Origin: Coleophora flavipennella
Lineage: Eukaryota > Arthropoda > Insecta > Lepidoptera > Coleophoridae
Reading direction: 5' to 3'
Assembly: GCA_947284805.1 (NCBI GenBank)
Contig: OX369274.1
Span: forward strand, 13,136,876 to 13,200,875
DNA: 64,000 nt
Shown here: piece by piece, positions 42,450-52,416 of the stretch
How the letters are laid out: every line of letters starts with the position of its first letter
How positions within the stretch are numbered: position 1 is the stretch's first letter
Position numbers and translations under genes: made by a program
The notes under the pieces: generated by a model
The model's database searches: none
Told to the model about the DNA's origin: nothing
The model's input: the letters and a program-made list of their open reading frames with translations, nothing else

Positions 42450-42665
42450 ATACTCTTATATTAGTACTAACATACAGTAAGGACACTCCCTGCCGCTCTC
42501 TAGATTGCGACCTCACCCCCTCGTCACCCAGATTGATGCAGATTGGTTACCGTTTGGTTGGCGAACGTATAGACATTTCGCCGCCATTTTGTTTGTTTCG
42601 TCCTTCGTTATTTCAATAAATGTCATTTCTGGCCCGTTGTATGAAGTGTCCAGGGTGTGGTTTTA
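42450..42665. repeat. Q-family repeat, uninterrupted copy
   Basis: Inverted relative to 31045-31637; spans the position of the SINE-A insertion there as AACATACAGTAAGGACACTC. Confidence 0.75.
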
Positions 42666-42779
42666 ATGGACAGACGAAAAGGTGATGCAATTTTATAAAT
42701 GGAATTAGAGATTTACGAATAGTTGGCGGTAGGTTTTAAAATAAGGGTAAAAAATAATATTAAAAAAATAAATTTATAA

Positions 42780-43090
42780 ATAAAATACAGAGATCTGGCG
42801 TTGTTCGCGTATCACGAAAAGACTACTGGATCCGAAGTCAACAAGTACCCTTATAGTGTCGCCATGTCTGTCTGTCCGTCTGTCCGCGGCTTAGCTCAGA
42901 GACTATTAATACTAGAAAGTTGTAATTTGGCATGATTATACTCGTTCATATTAATCAAGTCTCCAAAATTGATATAATTTGTGACTCTTTGTCAAAATTT
43001 AAAAGTTTTTTTTAAAATTCTTAATTATTATTTGATGTGAGTTGTTTTAATAATAATTTTACGTCAATGTTGTGTACACCTTTGCCTATA
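42780..43090. repeat. Dispersed repeat shared with the window's right end
   Basis: GTCTGTCCGTCTGTCCGCGGCTTAG and GAGACTATTAATACTAGAA appear inverted at 63835-64000. Confidence 0.55.
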
Positions 43091-43111
43091 TGCACCTGTT
43101 GGTTAAAATAA

Positions 43112-43336
43112 AAAATACCAGCCAAGTGCGAGTCGGACCAGCACTCCGAGAGTTCTGTACCATCTCTGTGTGCACACCTCTCCACACAACTTCATACTAT
43201 GATTGATGTCTTTTGTATGTATTCACATTGAAACCAAAAGACATCAACGCGAGGGACACAACAATATGCTTTTTTCATTCAGTTCAGAGTCTTTAGCGCA
43301 AGTCGACTCACACTTGGGCATTTTTTATTATTTATT
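43112..43336. mobile_element. CAAGTGCGAGT-family MITE, uninterrupted
   Basis: Ends ATACCAGCCAAGTGCGAGTC and inverted GACTCACACTTGGGCATTTT. It is the intact form of the element split at 9420-9835. Confidence 0.7.
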
Positions 43337-43439
43337 ATTTTACTTCAATGTCAGTACTATAATCCCCTGCCCGGTGAAGTTATAAAGGCCCCAATGGCCA
43401 ACAACAAGCTTGTCCTTTCAAAAAAAAAAAAGGTACTAT

Positions 43440-43745
43440 AATCACACTAAGTTTCACGGTTGTATATATTACCGTTTTTTACGATAGAGCTAAATCAAAA
43501 TTACTTCTAAAGACTATAAAAACAAGTTTATTGTATGGAGACCTCCCATATTTTTCTTTTTTTTTTGGTATTTGTTGTTATAGCGGCAATCAAAATACAT
43601 ATTCTTTGAAAATTTCAACTGCCTACCTATTACGCTTCGAGAAATACAGCCCAGACGAACAAATATCGGGGGCTTAGTTTATGTAAATAATAAAATAATA
43701 ATAAGGTCCCGTTGGCCACCCGTTGGGTTTACGCAACCCTAAAAA
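43440..43745 (+). repeat. Dispersed repeat, CGCAACCCTAAAA end
   Basis: TTGTATGGAGACCTCC, GTTATAGCGGCAATC and GAAATACAGCC follow the order seen in 55852-56133 at lower identity. Confidence 0.55.
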
Positions 43746-43954
43746 AACATCTGACTTGGGGTGCTCCGAATTCTTGAGCTCGGTATACTTGCTAACTCGT
43801 TAGTTCAAGAGTTCCGGATATTCAGTATGCAAGCAGTTGAACCTTACCTCACTTCGTTCGCTGATACATTAGGAATTTATTGGCAGTCTACAGAGTAGAA
43901 TGGAATTTGATGCGCATTTTTGGATAGGATATTGAATATTTGTAGTAAAGTTCT

Positions 43955-44222
43955 ACAAGGTGACTGGTTAGACGACGGACGCATTTTAGGAGGTGAATGA
44001 GAAGACGAAACTGAACAACTTTTCCCAAGGCACCAATGGTCAATTCGTAAAAAAAAATAGACTTCTCATAAAAAGTTGGTTAATGAGCTGACCAATTTGT
44101 ATAGAAAGTCAAAAATTTTTTTGAAAATTGCCCAAAGGTTCTTTGAGAAAAGTTGTTCAGTTTCGTCTTTTGATTCACCTCCTAAAACGCTTCCATTGTC
44201 TTACCAGTCAGTCACCCTGTAT
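43955..44222. mobile_element. Palindromic MITE, P-related with other ends
   Basis: ACAAGGTGACTGGTTAGACG and inverted AGTCAGTCACCCTGT ends; inner arms GAAACTGAACAACTTTTCCC / GAAAAGTTGTTCAGTTTCGTC are shared with the P families. It ends 130 bp downstream of the OBP stop codon. Confidence 0.7.
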
Positions 44223-44353
44223 ATTAGGTAATCGGTGCTAAATATGATGGTAAAATGAAAACAGAAAACTTTTTGTACTAACTGTACAGTCCCTGAATAA
44301 GGCATTGTGTCTTCAGAAACATTATAAAGACTGATGCGACCTTAAAGCGATAC

Positions 44354-44599
44354 TTACTTGGGCTGGATCAAGTGGAACGGCATCTTCCTAACTGCCTCTT
44401 CAGCAATGTCCAACGGAAACGCGAACTCAATCATGTTCTCGTTGAGACAGTCATTGTAGGTGGATGCCAGCTGACATCTGTCAGACATCCCCTCAATGCT
44501 GTCCAGGCAAAGTCGAGAGATGCTGCTCAGCTTGCGGACAACCCGCGAATTCTTTCCGTTGACTAAGCTAGCTAAGTGGACTAGGAGTTCTCTGTTCAC
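44354..44599 (-). CDS. Odorant-binding protein, exon 3 (terminal)
   Basis: This exon follows an AG acceptor (AACTTTCAG, AG at 44601-44600), starts in phase 0 with GTG AAC and reads 81 codons to TAA at 44356-44354. It supplies cysteines C4, C5 and C6 (about residues 126, 137 and 146). C4-x10-C5-x8-C6 is exactly the classic insect OBP pattern, and the tail continues 30 residues past C6 (ENMIEFAFPLDIAEEAVRKM). The stop overlaps a good donor sequence (CCCAA|GTAAGTAT), so a further tiny exon is possible, but direct read-through to TAA gives a normal OBP end. OBPs are secreted, all-helical carriers of hydrophobic ligands in sensillum lymph and other fluids. Confidence 0.85.
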   Translation of the reverse strand: MNRELLVHLASLVNGKNSRVVRKLSSISRLCLDSIEGMSDRCQLASTYNDCLNENMIEFAFPLDIAEEAVRKMPFHLIQPK

Positions 44600-44664
44600 C
44601 TGAAAGTTAACAAAAAATGTACCATTAGATTAGTTTAGAGAAAAACAAGTGTTTAGATTTTATC

Positions 44665-44808
44665 ATCATCATATCAGCTGAAAAACGTCCACTGCTGTAC
44701 AAAGGCTTCCCCCAAGGATTTCCACGACGACCGGTCCTGCGCTGCCCGCATCCATCGGCTTCCCGCGATCTTCACCAGGTCGTCGGTCCACCGCGTGGGA
44801 GGCTTGAC
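44665..44808 (-). repeat. RTE-type LINE 3' tail in OBP intron 2
   Basis: TCATCATCATATCAGCTG, CCAAGGATTTCCACGACGACC to CACCGCGTGGGAGGC. It lies in the 495-bp intron between exons 2 and 3, on the same strand as the gene. Confidence 0.8.
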
Positions 44809-45094
44809 TGTGTTTAGATTTACTTAAATCTAACTTTGAAATCTAATTTTGAAAACATTTTCAAAATTATGGCAAGGTTAGCAAGGTAAGTTTAAACCTG
44901 ACTTCGGAGACTCCTAATTCTTAGTTTTCTCAGGGTTATTCAAAGTAGACTAGACAATTTATGCACTTGTCAGTTCATCAATCTTTCTTCATGAATAGTG
45001 AAGGTTGTAAATATAGCATAAAGATTGAGTAGCTGTGTGTTTGTATGCACAACAGTGGAATCCTCGCGATTCACATAATGATAAATAGTCATAC

Positions 45095-45268
45095 CTTGCC
45101 ATGGTTGATGACGTCACTCTGTTCCAGCATGCAGGCGGCGAAGCACTGGCCGGACCTGGTGATTGGTGGGGAGTTGGTGAAGTATGCCCTCACGTCCTTG
45201 GGCGTGGCTCTCACTTTGATGACGCAAGATTGGGCCACTCGCACTAATGCGTCTAAGTGGCCTTGCAC
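45095..45268 (-). CDS. Odorant-binding protein, exon 2
   Basis: Bounded by an acceptor (CTATTCTTCAG, AG at 45270-45269) and a donor (AAG|GTATGA, GT at 45094-45093). It holds 58 codons, phase 0 at both ends. It encodes C1 (AQSCVIKV, about residue 52), C2 and C3 (GQCFAACML, residues 79 and 83). C1-x26-C2-x3-C3 fits classic OBPs, and C3 to C4 across the exon 3 junction is x42, also in range. The segment DVRAYFTNSPP lies where OBP helix 2 normally sits. It has no resemblance to transposon coding. Confidence 0.9.
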
Positions 45269-45434
45269 CTGAAGAATAGTTGTTAAGCATGATATAGTTT
45301 GCCATGGTGGCTGGAGGGAAATATTAATAGAAAGGTCTAAAATCGTAGAGATCATTGAAAAATGGAAAAAATAGGTCTTACAAATGATTGGTGAAAGAAA
45401 CAAAAAAGAGTATTTATGAAAGTGGTTTTATAAA

Positions 45435-45612
45435 ACTACGGTAAAAGTGAATTTTTTTTTTCACATTATAGACATTAACAGAGCACGAAACGATCATGGC
45501 AGCTCTCGTCTTGGAGCTACGGTACAGAGGACGAAACGATCATACCTACCGTCACGCGACACATAGACGAAAAAAATTGAGACGATGTATTAAAGTTTCA
45601 CTTTAAAAAGAT
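45435..45612. mobile_element. K-family MITE, one to two units
   Basis: CGGTAAAAGTGAATTTTTT, GTCTTGGAGCTACGGTACAG and AAAGTTTCACTTT. It lies in OBP intron 1. Confidence 0.7.
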
Positions 45613-45959
45613 TTCAAGACATTGATGACATAGAGCGTCATTGGTATCACTAGACATTTTCAGACGTGAACTTTTAATATCTATAGATAAGTCTAATTCT
45701 GAATTATAGATATAAATCGGCGCCTAGAAAATCAGCCTTCATGAGTTGCGTAAAGCGCTGATTGAGCCAGAAATCTGCGCATTTAATTATTGACGTCTTA
45801 TAATACCAACAAGTTTTTTTTGTGGCTAAGTTCTGGGCCGGAATGATTTGATTTGTCATCGACACGCAAAGAAGAAGAAGTCTTTTTCGACCGCTTCGTG
45901 CGCACATACGTGATGATTGGGCACCGCTAAGAATCAGCGCTATGACGCCACCCACAGGC

Positions 45960-46360
45960 CATGCTGATTCGGAGTTCAGTTTTCTGGCATCACAGAACTC
46001 CTTGCTTGTTTTTTTTTTACCTTATGTTGATTTTTTGAAGTGAAAACTTCTTTAGCGGCGTTGTGCACTTTTTTGTAATGGGTAAAAAATGTTAAACTCG
46101 CGTCAGGACACGTGACCTGATCGAAAATTCGTAAGACGGATGGAGTAGTGAAAATTTCTTTAGCGGCGTTGTGCACTTGTTTTGTAATGGGTAAAAAATG
46201 TTAAACTCGCGTCAGGACACGTGACCTGATCGAAAATTCGTAAGACGGATGGAGTTGATTTTTTGTTTTGTAATGGGTAAATAATAAAAAATGTTAAACT
46301 CGCGTCAGGACACGTGACCTGATCGAAAATTTGTAAGACGGATGGAGTTGATTTTTTGTT
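45960..46360. repeat. Tandem repeat of about 110 bp, three copies, in OBP intron 1
   Basis: From 46033 three units carry GTAATGGGTAAAAAATG, CTCGCGTCAGGACACGTGAC and GTAAGACGGATGGAG; the third lacks the TTTAGCGGCGTTGTGC part. Open frames on the minus strand are repeat artefacts. 45960-46030 is plain AT-rich intron. Confidence 0.85.
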
Positions 46361-46643
46361 GATTTTTCTGAGATATAAACTTTTAATTGAAATATAAATG
46401 CACAAAGTTAATATTCAAGTTTTTACTTCTGCCGGCACTCCCGGAGTGCAACCCGTGTTTTTTTTTCTATTGAAGTGATTCTAGTTTAGTACTTTTGATT
46501 TTTTTATTTTGCTATGTATATTATTAATTTTCTTTTGTTACTTTTGTTTCATTTATGTTTTGTATATACTTTTTAGGTGCACAAAATAAATATTGACTAT
46601 GTCTATATGTCTAATATTTCTTCTCGCAAAGTTTGATATTCTT

Positions 46644-46693
46644 ACCCTTACTAATATTATAAATGTGAAAGTATGTTTGTTTGATTGTTCTTA
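46644..46693 (+). repeat. Helitron 5' end fragment
   Basis: ACCCTTACTAATATTATAAATG then GTATGTTTGTTTG matches the 5' start of the Lep1-like elements and stops at the RTE fragment. Confidence 0.55.
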
Positions 46694-46699
46694 CTGAAA

Positions 46700-46937
46700 G
46701 ACTCATTCAAATTCCATACTTATTCTGAAAGCTACGTCGCTTACTTTGGATCTCCTACGGATATCCTCGTTTATTATTCCATCACGTAGGAAAACTGCGA
46801 GCATAGCACACTCCATTGCTCTATGGGTGACCTTGAGCCTGATTACGAACTGGATATGGGCAGCGCATGATCGGTCGTCGTGGAAATCCTTGGGGAAGGC
46901 CTTTATCCAGCAGAGGACATCCTTCGGCTTACGTATA
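46700..46937. repeat. RTE-type LINE with inverted 5' half
   Basis: 46700-46850 is RTE ORF2 in minus orientation (TTTGGATCTCCTACGGATATC, GGTGACCTTGAGCC), and 46851-46935 is the 3' end in plus orientation (GGGCAGCGCATGATCGGTCG, CCAGCAGAGGAC). The switch is abrupt near GAACTGGATATGGG. Confidence 0.8.
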
Positions 46938-46949
46938 CTGGATGTTTTA

Positions 46950-47212
46950 GACACACTATCAAGTAGTGGTCCAGAGATGGTTCACCTCATGGGGTATCTG
47001 ATTCACCCACATGTACCTTTCGCGAAAGTCGACTGTTTTCGAGATATTATTATTAGCATTTTTAGTTCAAGATTTTGTATGAAAAATATCTTTGCTGGAC
47101 TTTGACGTCAGTTTGTAAAAAAACAATCATCATAAAAATAAGCCAGCCAAATTATGATTCGGATACCCCATGAAGTGATCCATCTCTGGACCACCGCTTG
47201 ACAGTGTGTGTG
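46950..47212. mobile_element. MITE with about 50-bp terminal inverted repeats
   Basis: ACACACTATCAAGTAGTGGTC...GATGGTTCACCTCATGGGGTATC at the left and its inverted form ending GCTTGACAGTGTGTGT at the right. No ORF. Confidence 0.85.
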
Positions 47213-47815
47213 AAAAATCCTGATGTATATGATTAGGATAATACCTATTTTCACGATGGGCCTTGCTTGCATTGGCCTATACAACGTCTATAGGAGAAGG
47301 AAGACTTCAAAATCCAACCCGGCATGGGGTTTCCGTTAAAATGCCGCGATGATGGCCGGCTGCAGGAGCCGACCTAGTTTCAAACGTATTGACTCGTCGT
47401 CCTGCAGGTCCAGCCAGTAAAGCCGAGAGAAGACACAGGTCTAGGACAACCCTGCATTTTCAACCGACTTCAAAGACTTCAAATTCTCAATTCGACAGTA
47501 TGTTTTTTCGTGTGTATGTTATGGGATTTCTTCGCCGATTGTGAAAAAATTTTGATGTGTTTTTTAATTGATAGGTCATGCTTTCAGATTGGTCCCAGCC
47601 CTGCTATCAGCTGGATACCTTGGTCGTCATCGAATGACGCGCCCGGAGACTCATTGGCGATGATGAGTTTGTCAAAACAAGCTCCAAAGCCTTGAGAATC
47701 GCCGCAAAGTTGCCTGTCTTTCGGCATTCTATCGAATTTATTTCGGAGAGTGTGCATAACAACTGCACGACCTCAATCTCCCAACTCCAGTCACCTTCGG
47801 TCAACGAGACTCTGA
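47213..47815. other. OBP intron 1, mixed old repeat sequence
   Basis: Near 47462 a half copy of the ACCGACTTCAAA MITE is visible (AACCGACTTCAAAG, CTCAATTCGACAG). 47580-47815 has a region antisense-open for 65 codons, probably upstream LINE sequence joined to 47816-48031, but I cannot assign it firmly. Confidence 0.4.
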
Positions 47816-48031
47816 GAGGGGTTCCACCCCTTTATTGTTGATATTAAGCCTATGTGCCCGAAGCGTTACGCTTCCTCATTTATTTTGCGGACTGCGATGG
47901 AGTGGAACACCTTGCCTGCGTCTGTGTTTCCCGACTTCTACAATTTGGGGATCATCAAGGCGAGAGTGAATAAGCATTATTTGACTTTACGTGTATCATC
48001 CTCGACTGAATCGTCACTTAACATCAGGTGA
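47816..48031 (+). pseudogene. LINE reverse transcriptase C-terminal fragment (CR1/Jockey-like)
   Basis: Open from 47816 to TGA 48029-48031. It encodes GFHPFIVDIKPM, then LRTAMEWNTLPASVFPDF and IKARVNKHYL, ending SSLNIR. A 3' UTR with poly-A and (TTCTA)n follows to about 48195. It is antisense to the OBP gene, inside its first intron. Confidence 0.85.
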
Positions 48032-48344
48032 GATGTAGTTAAACGCACTAAAATATTTAATTATTTAATTTTGTATCTTTTCTACACTTTCCCTAGTATG
48101 GTGAAATTTAAATATTTTATTTATCTGTTGCGAGTTGTGTTGGTTCGTGAATAAAGCATTTTCTATTCTATTCTATTTTATTCTAATTAAAAAAAAATAA
48201 AAAATAATAATATCAAAACCGGTTTTGTACTGTTGTTAAACAAACAAAATGTAGCAACACTGTACTTGCTTGCTGTTCCGATTGATCTCGGTCTTAATGT
48301 GTTTTCCGTTTCCAATTATTAATATCTTAGTTGTGTCCCAGGTG

Positions 48345-48565
48345 GCGCAGTAGAAGACAATCCTTTCGCGACACTGATTAAATTTCCTGTTATTGACGCA
48401 AAAGGCGACCGCGCTCCGAAAGAAGTAGCGTAGGCAGGTCTCTTGTCGAAGATCGCGGAAAGTCGCTGGATGAGGGCAGCGCAGGACCTGTCGCTGTGGA
48501 AATCTTAAGAAAGGCCTTTGTCCATCTGAGGACGTCTATCGGCTGATATGCTGATAATGATCATG
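48345..48565 (+). repeat. RTE-type LINE 3' end
   Basis: GCGACCGCGCTCCGAAAG to GACGTCTATCGGCTGATATG, sense strand, 5'-truncated and with a deletion in the PPTRW-type region. Confidence 0.75.
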
Positions 48566-48639
48566 ACGCAACATGTCAATGATAATGTATTGTAAGCGCG
48601 CTCAATCATTTTCTATACATACACTCACTATACACATAC

Positions 48640-48822
48640 AAGATGGCTGATGGCGCAGTAAAGTTCTTGAGTGGCAACCGCGCACCGGAAAACTCCCACG
48701 CGGTGGAATGACGACCTGGTGAAGATCGCGGGGAGCAGCGCAGAACCGGTCGTCGTGAAAAAGCTTTGGGGAGGCCTTTGTCCAGCAATGGACGATTTTC
48801 GACTGATATGATGATGATGACA
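48640..48822 (+). repeat. RTE-type LINE 3' end
   Basis: GTGGCAACCGCGCACCGG to CGACTGATATGATGATG. Second adjacent copy; it ends about 70 bp from OBP exon 1. Confidence 0.8.
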
Positions 48823-48892
48823 CTCACTTTATTAGGCATCCAATGGTGAAAATATTTCGTGTCACTCCTACCGTTTAACTATGCGCACCTAC

Positions 48893-49003
48893 CTTAGGAT
48901 CGCCGAAGTCGACCATGGTTCCTGATGACGTCTGTGGCCTCGCCAGATGTGCAGCAAAGACACATCCGGGCAAGAGGCATGCCAATGCATGTACCAGCAA
49001 CAT
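48893..49003 (-). CDS. Odorant-binding protein, exon 1 with signal peptide
   Basis: ATG at 49003-49001 opens 37 codons to donor CCTAAG|GTAGGT (GT at 48892-48891), phase 0. The first 17 to 18 residues (MLLVHALACLLPGCVFA) form a signal peptide with a likely cleavage near VFA|AH. The remainder (HLARPQTSSGTMVDFGDPK) joins in frame to VQGHLDALVRV of exon 2. The ATG is preceded by TTCACAG AAAC, which could be a splice acceptor of a 5' UTR exon further right. Full protein: 37 + 58 + 81 = 176 residues, the usual size for a classic OBP with a longer tail. Confidence 0.85.
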
Positions 49004-49242
49004 GTTTCTGTGAACATAAACACAGCGGAGTTCAAGTATAGTCGTTCGATAACTAGCTTATTTTTTTTACCTTCGAGCGAGCACAAGAAGGTTACACAAC
49101 CTTGAATTACATAACAATATTACAAGCACGAAACTGATTGCGAGATTTTTCCGGAAAAGCATTCTATGTAACTTGAAGACACTAAAAAGTCAGAAAGCGA
49201 AAAGGGGTGGACAACTAGGAGGTACTTTTCGACAAACTGAAA

Positions 49243-49290
49243 CCAGGTGAGATGTTGTCAAGGGTTTACCAATTGTTAATAAAAAAAAAA
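49243..49290 (+). repeat. SINE-C 3' tail fragment
   Basis: CCAGGTGAGATGTTGTCAAGG, CCAATTGTTAATAAAAAAA. Confidence 0.7.
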
Positions 49291-49384
49291 TAATAAAAAA
49301 AAAACTCCACCCGCTTTCTGACACCATTGGCCCGCTGGACTTGCTTCTTAAGAGCCCCCCAGCATTTTTCCTGCTATCTCTCGA

Positions 49385-49618
49385 ATGCGTAAAAACAAAA
49401 ATGGCCCTTCTAAGGGCCTTTTGATCAGTAGTATTGGACCATCTGTCCAGATACTTCAATTAAATATTGAGGGATCCTCGCAGGCCAAATGTGTTTACCT
49501 GTCTCGGCTGGCCCGTGAGAACGACGTAGATTTGATTTCTATACAAGAGCTTAAAAAAAAGTGTTCCAAAAGTAAGCAACACCAAAAATCATGTAATACC
49601 ACGTTACAAAAGATATGA
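49385..49618 (+). pseudogene. LINE endonuclease N-terminal fragment
   Basis: The + frame encodes ILQLNIEGSSQAKCVYLSRL followed by ARENDVDLISIQEL, the start of the apurinic-like endonuclease domain of Jockey/CR1-type LINEs (usual form h-LQxNhxG..K...L..h.....D.hhhQET). The catalytic-site glutamate position (QE) is visible, but the domain ends 20 codons later. It lies 380 bp upstream of the OBP start, on the opposite strand. Confidence 0.75.
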
Positions 49619-49664
49619 AAACGAATTACAGATCATCAAGTAGGTCATTCGCCAACAAGAATAT

Positions 49665-50025
49665 ACAGGATGCAACAAAATTGGTGTAGGTCACGTTTAC
49701 TGGAGCTTCTACTCATCATAATGAACAACTTTTGTTACATAAATTTGCTGAAATCGGTAAAAAAAATTGTCCTCATACAAATCGATCAGCTGATCGACCA
49801 TCTTGTTCATTTTTGTATGGAGGGTTCACGACGACTGATTCTGCGCTGCCCGCATCCAGTGGAAATCTTTGGAGGAGGCCTATGTCAAGTGTGGACGTCC
49901 ATCGGCTGATATGATGATGAATAGACAATTGAGTATGGGTTCCTTAGGGAAAGTTGTTCTGTATGATGAGTAGAACCCCCAGTTAACGGGTTATATACCT
50001 TTTTTTTTTACACCCTGTAAAAGTG
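49665..50025. mobile_element. P-family MITE carrying an RTE insertion
   Basis: CAGGATGCAACAAAATTGGTG left end and inverted right end to about 50025 (CCCCAGTTAACGGGTT). It is split at 49826-49921 by RTE sequence; compare the intact stretch at 54325-54370. Confidence 0.75.
49826..49921. repeat. Short RTE LINE insertion with inverted 5' part
   Basis: 49828-49858 (CTGATTCTGCGCTGCCCGC) is antisense; 49859-49921 (TGGAAATCTTTGGAGGAGG to CTGATATGATGATG) is sense. Confidence 0.8.
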
Positions 50026-50144
50026 ATGACGCAATCGCAAGTTCTGTGGAAAATTGAGAAGTTAAGGTTACTTCTCTTTTCATTATAAATAAATAATATA
50101 ATAAATATTCCTTAGAAAGGAAAAAAATAATAATAAAAAAGTAA

Positions 50145-50310
50145 GTGTGTGGTTTTATGAAACCACGGTAAAAGTGAAACTTTACAGAGGACGAAACAAT
50201 CATGGCTGCTCTCGCTTCGGTACAGAGGACGAAACGATCATACCGTCAGACGAAAGCAACCGTCACGCGACACGCAACATACGGACGATAAAAATTGAGA
50301 TGAAAAAACG
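50145..50310. mobile_element. K-family MITE
   Basis: GGTAAAAGTGAAACTTTACAG, CGGTACAGAGGACGAAACG; the right end is eroded (ATAAAAATTGAGATG). Confidence 0.65.
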
Positions 50311-50515
50311 AGTGTGCTGACCACACGACTGAAGTAACGAAAACCTAATCACCGTTCGCGTAACGCATTCACCAGCTTACTCCCCAAGTCAAGCGTACCG
50401 TTCTCCTCACTCGATCACACTTTTCTTAACGCTAGAAATCACCGTTCGCGTAACGCATTCATCAGCGCACTCCCCAAGTCAAGCGTGCGTAATGAAGTTT
50501 TACTTCAAAAATATT
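50308..50515. mobile_element. MITE, second copy of 35247-35462
   Basis: CCACACGACTGAAGTAACG, two CACCGTTCGCGTAACGC units, AAGTTTTACTTC end. It abuts the K element. Confidence 0.7.
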
Positions 50516-50739
50516 TTAGTCGTCGTACAGAAAAATATGTTATATCACCAAATTTTTGTGTTTACGCCAATGCGGCCTTTAACTAATTTATGTCTCCATA
50601 GCTAAGGCAGAGGTTAGTGTCTCTACTTACCTTGTATTACCTCTTACAGCAGAGCTTCAGGCTATTAAATTTACTGTGCGACTTAAGTTTGTCAAACAAA
50701 ATAAAGACTCACGACACTCAATTTCTGTTCGACACAGTG

Positions 50740-51300
50740 AGGTTAAAGTTTGTTCGCTCATATAAACGCATCGGCGGGCGGCACGATCGAACTCAGAGCG
50801 GCACCTTTGACAGAGTGTTTGTCGGTAGCTGTCAAAGATACGGTTAAGGCGCTTTGCACACGACGGGGCGGGGCGGGCCGTTCAATTTCACCGCCAACGA
50901 TAGCACAAAGGGAATCCGTTACTACCAACGCACTCCTCTACTACCACGTCCTCCATGTGCGTTGGTAGTAACGGATTCTTTTTGTGCTATCGTTGGCGGC
51001 GAAATTAGAATAGAATAGAATAAATATATTGAGACACCAGGCACATAGTATACAGTTAATGGTACATAGTAACTATTATGTTAAAAATAAAGATTTGACT
51101 TACACTAGACAAACACATTAAATAAAGGTTAAGAAGTAAATACGAGGTAATTTAGGTACAAGCCCGGCGACATCAAAAGGTCCCAGCTCAGCATATGTGT
51201 GGCAGACACAAAGCCTCAGCTACGCTGGTGATTCTGCTGTAACCTGTAAATTGAACGGCCCGCCCCGCCCCGTCGTCGTGTGCAAAGCGCCTAAATGAGC
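50740..51300. mobile_element. Palindromic element interrupted by a LINE tail
   Basis: Arms GTTCGCTCAT...GCGCTTTGCACACGACGG, GGGGCGGGGCGGGCCGTTCAA, CCGCCAACGATAGCAC and ATCCGTTACTACCAACGCAC are found inverted at 50963-51005 and 51245-51300. The right arm is split after GAAATT by 51006-51240. Confidence 0.85.
51006..51240 (-). repeat. LINE 3' fragment with (TAGAA)n tail, nested
   Basis: AGAATAGAATAGAATAAATA at its left edge is the pentanucleotide 3' tail of a minus-strand LINE. AAATT lies on both sides, consistent with a short target-site duplication. Confidence 0.7.
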
Positions 51301-51507
51301 GAACGAACTATACAAGAAAAGTCGTGTTGTATATTATAATCGGAGAGTAAAATATGCGAAACATTTGATTTTCTATTATTTTGGTCACGTAACATTGACC
51401 ACGTTATCGAATGAGAATAAATCGTCAGTTTTATGTGTTTTACAGTAACTGATACTTGGTTTTAATGTTTTCGTGTAGTAAAGCTATTTTCATCATATCA
51501 ATATAAC

Positions 51508-51835
51508 CGCCTCCGTAGCCCAGAGGCAAAGTTCACTGTCTTAACACGGAGGTCGCGGGTTCGATTCCCGGCGGGGTCAATTGTAAGCCTCGGTTTGGTT
51601 GGTGGTAGGGCATTTTCTAAGCCCGTCTGGCTAGCTACCACCATCTTATCTAAGTCTTGCCGCCAAATATCAATGTTGATATCATTGGTGTGTTCCGGCA
51701 TGAAGATAAGATAGCCAGTTCCCCATTGCGTTGGGGCATCTTGGTAAGCCCGCCTCCATCTTCGGCAACATCGTCACTTACCATCAGGTGAGATGTTGTT
51801 AAGGGTTTACCAATTGTGAATAATAAATAAATAAT
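51508..51835 (+). repeat. SINE-C, full length, different tRNA head
   Basis: AACCGCCTCCGTAGCCCAGAGG head with perfect B box GGTTCGATTCC; tail CAATTGTGAATAATAAATAAA. The head differs between A and B boxes from 32499-32820. Confidence 0.85.
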
Positions 51836-51841
51836 ATAAGC

Positions 51842-52160
51842 CGAAAGACGTCCACTGCTGGACAAAGGCCTCCTCTAAGGATTTCCATGACGACCTGTTC
51901 TGCGCTGCCCGAACCTAGCGGCTTCCCGCGACCTTCACCAGGTCTTCGGTCTACCGAGTGTGAGGTCTTCCTACGCTACGTTATCTGGTCGCCACTCGAG
52001 AACTTTACTGCCCCAACGGACATCTGTTCTACAAGCTATGTGCTCCACCCAGTGGCACTTAAGTTTAGCGATTCTGAGAGCTATCTGGTTACTTTGGTTC
52101 TCTTATGGATCTCCTTCGTTTTTGATTCGATCACGCAGGGAAACCTCGCAAAGCACGCTA
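51842..52160 (-). repeat. RTE-type LINE 3' end
   Basis: CCGAAAGACGTCCACTGCTGG to CGATCACGCAGGGAAACC, abutting the SINE-C tail. Confidence 0.8.
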
Positions 52161-52416
52161 AAGCTTTATTAGTACCCGATAATTGATATAGGTGGTCGTA
52201 GCTCATGAGACTTGCGTGGTTGGGTTGATCAAGGTTTAGGCATAAAAGTGATAGGTTTAAGTTATAACAATAATATATTGTACAACAAGAGCATAAAACA
52301 AGCCATTTTACCCGTGATGTTCATTTAGCAAACCGACCCGGTACGGCGAGGGTGGATAGTCACGTCGAGGGTAAAATGGGTTTCATGCTTTCCTTCGATT
52401 GCAAGGAAATAATAAA

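Noticed and set aside
45704..46405. Three open frames on the minus strand in the OBP intron
   Set aside because: They follow a 110-bp tandem repeat and carry no family signal.
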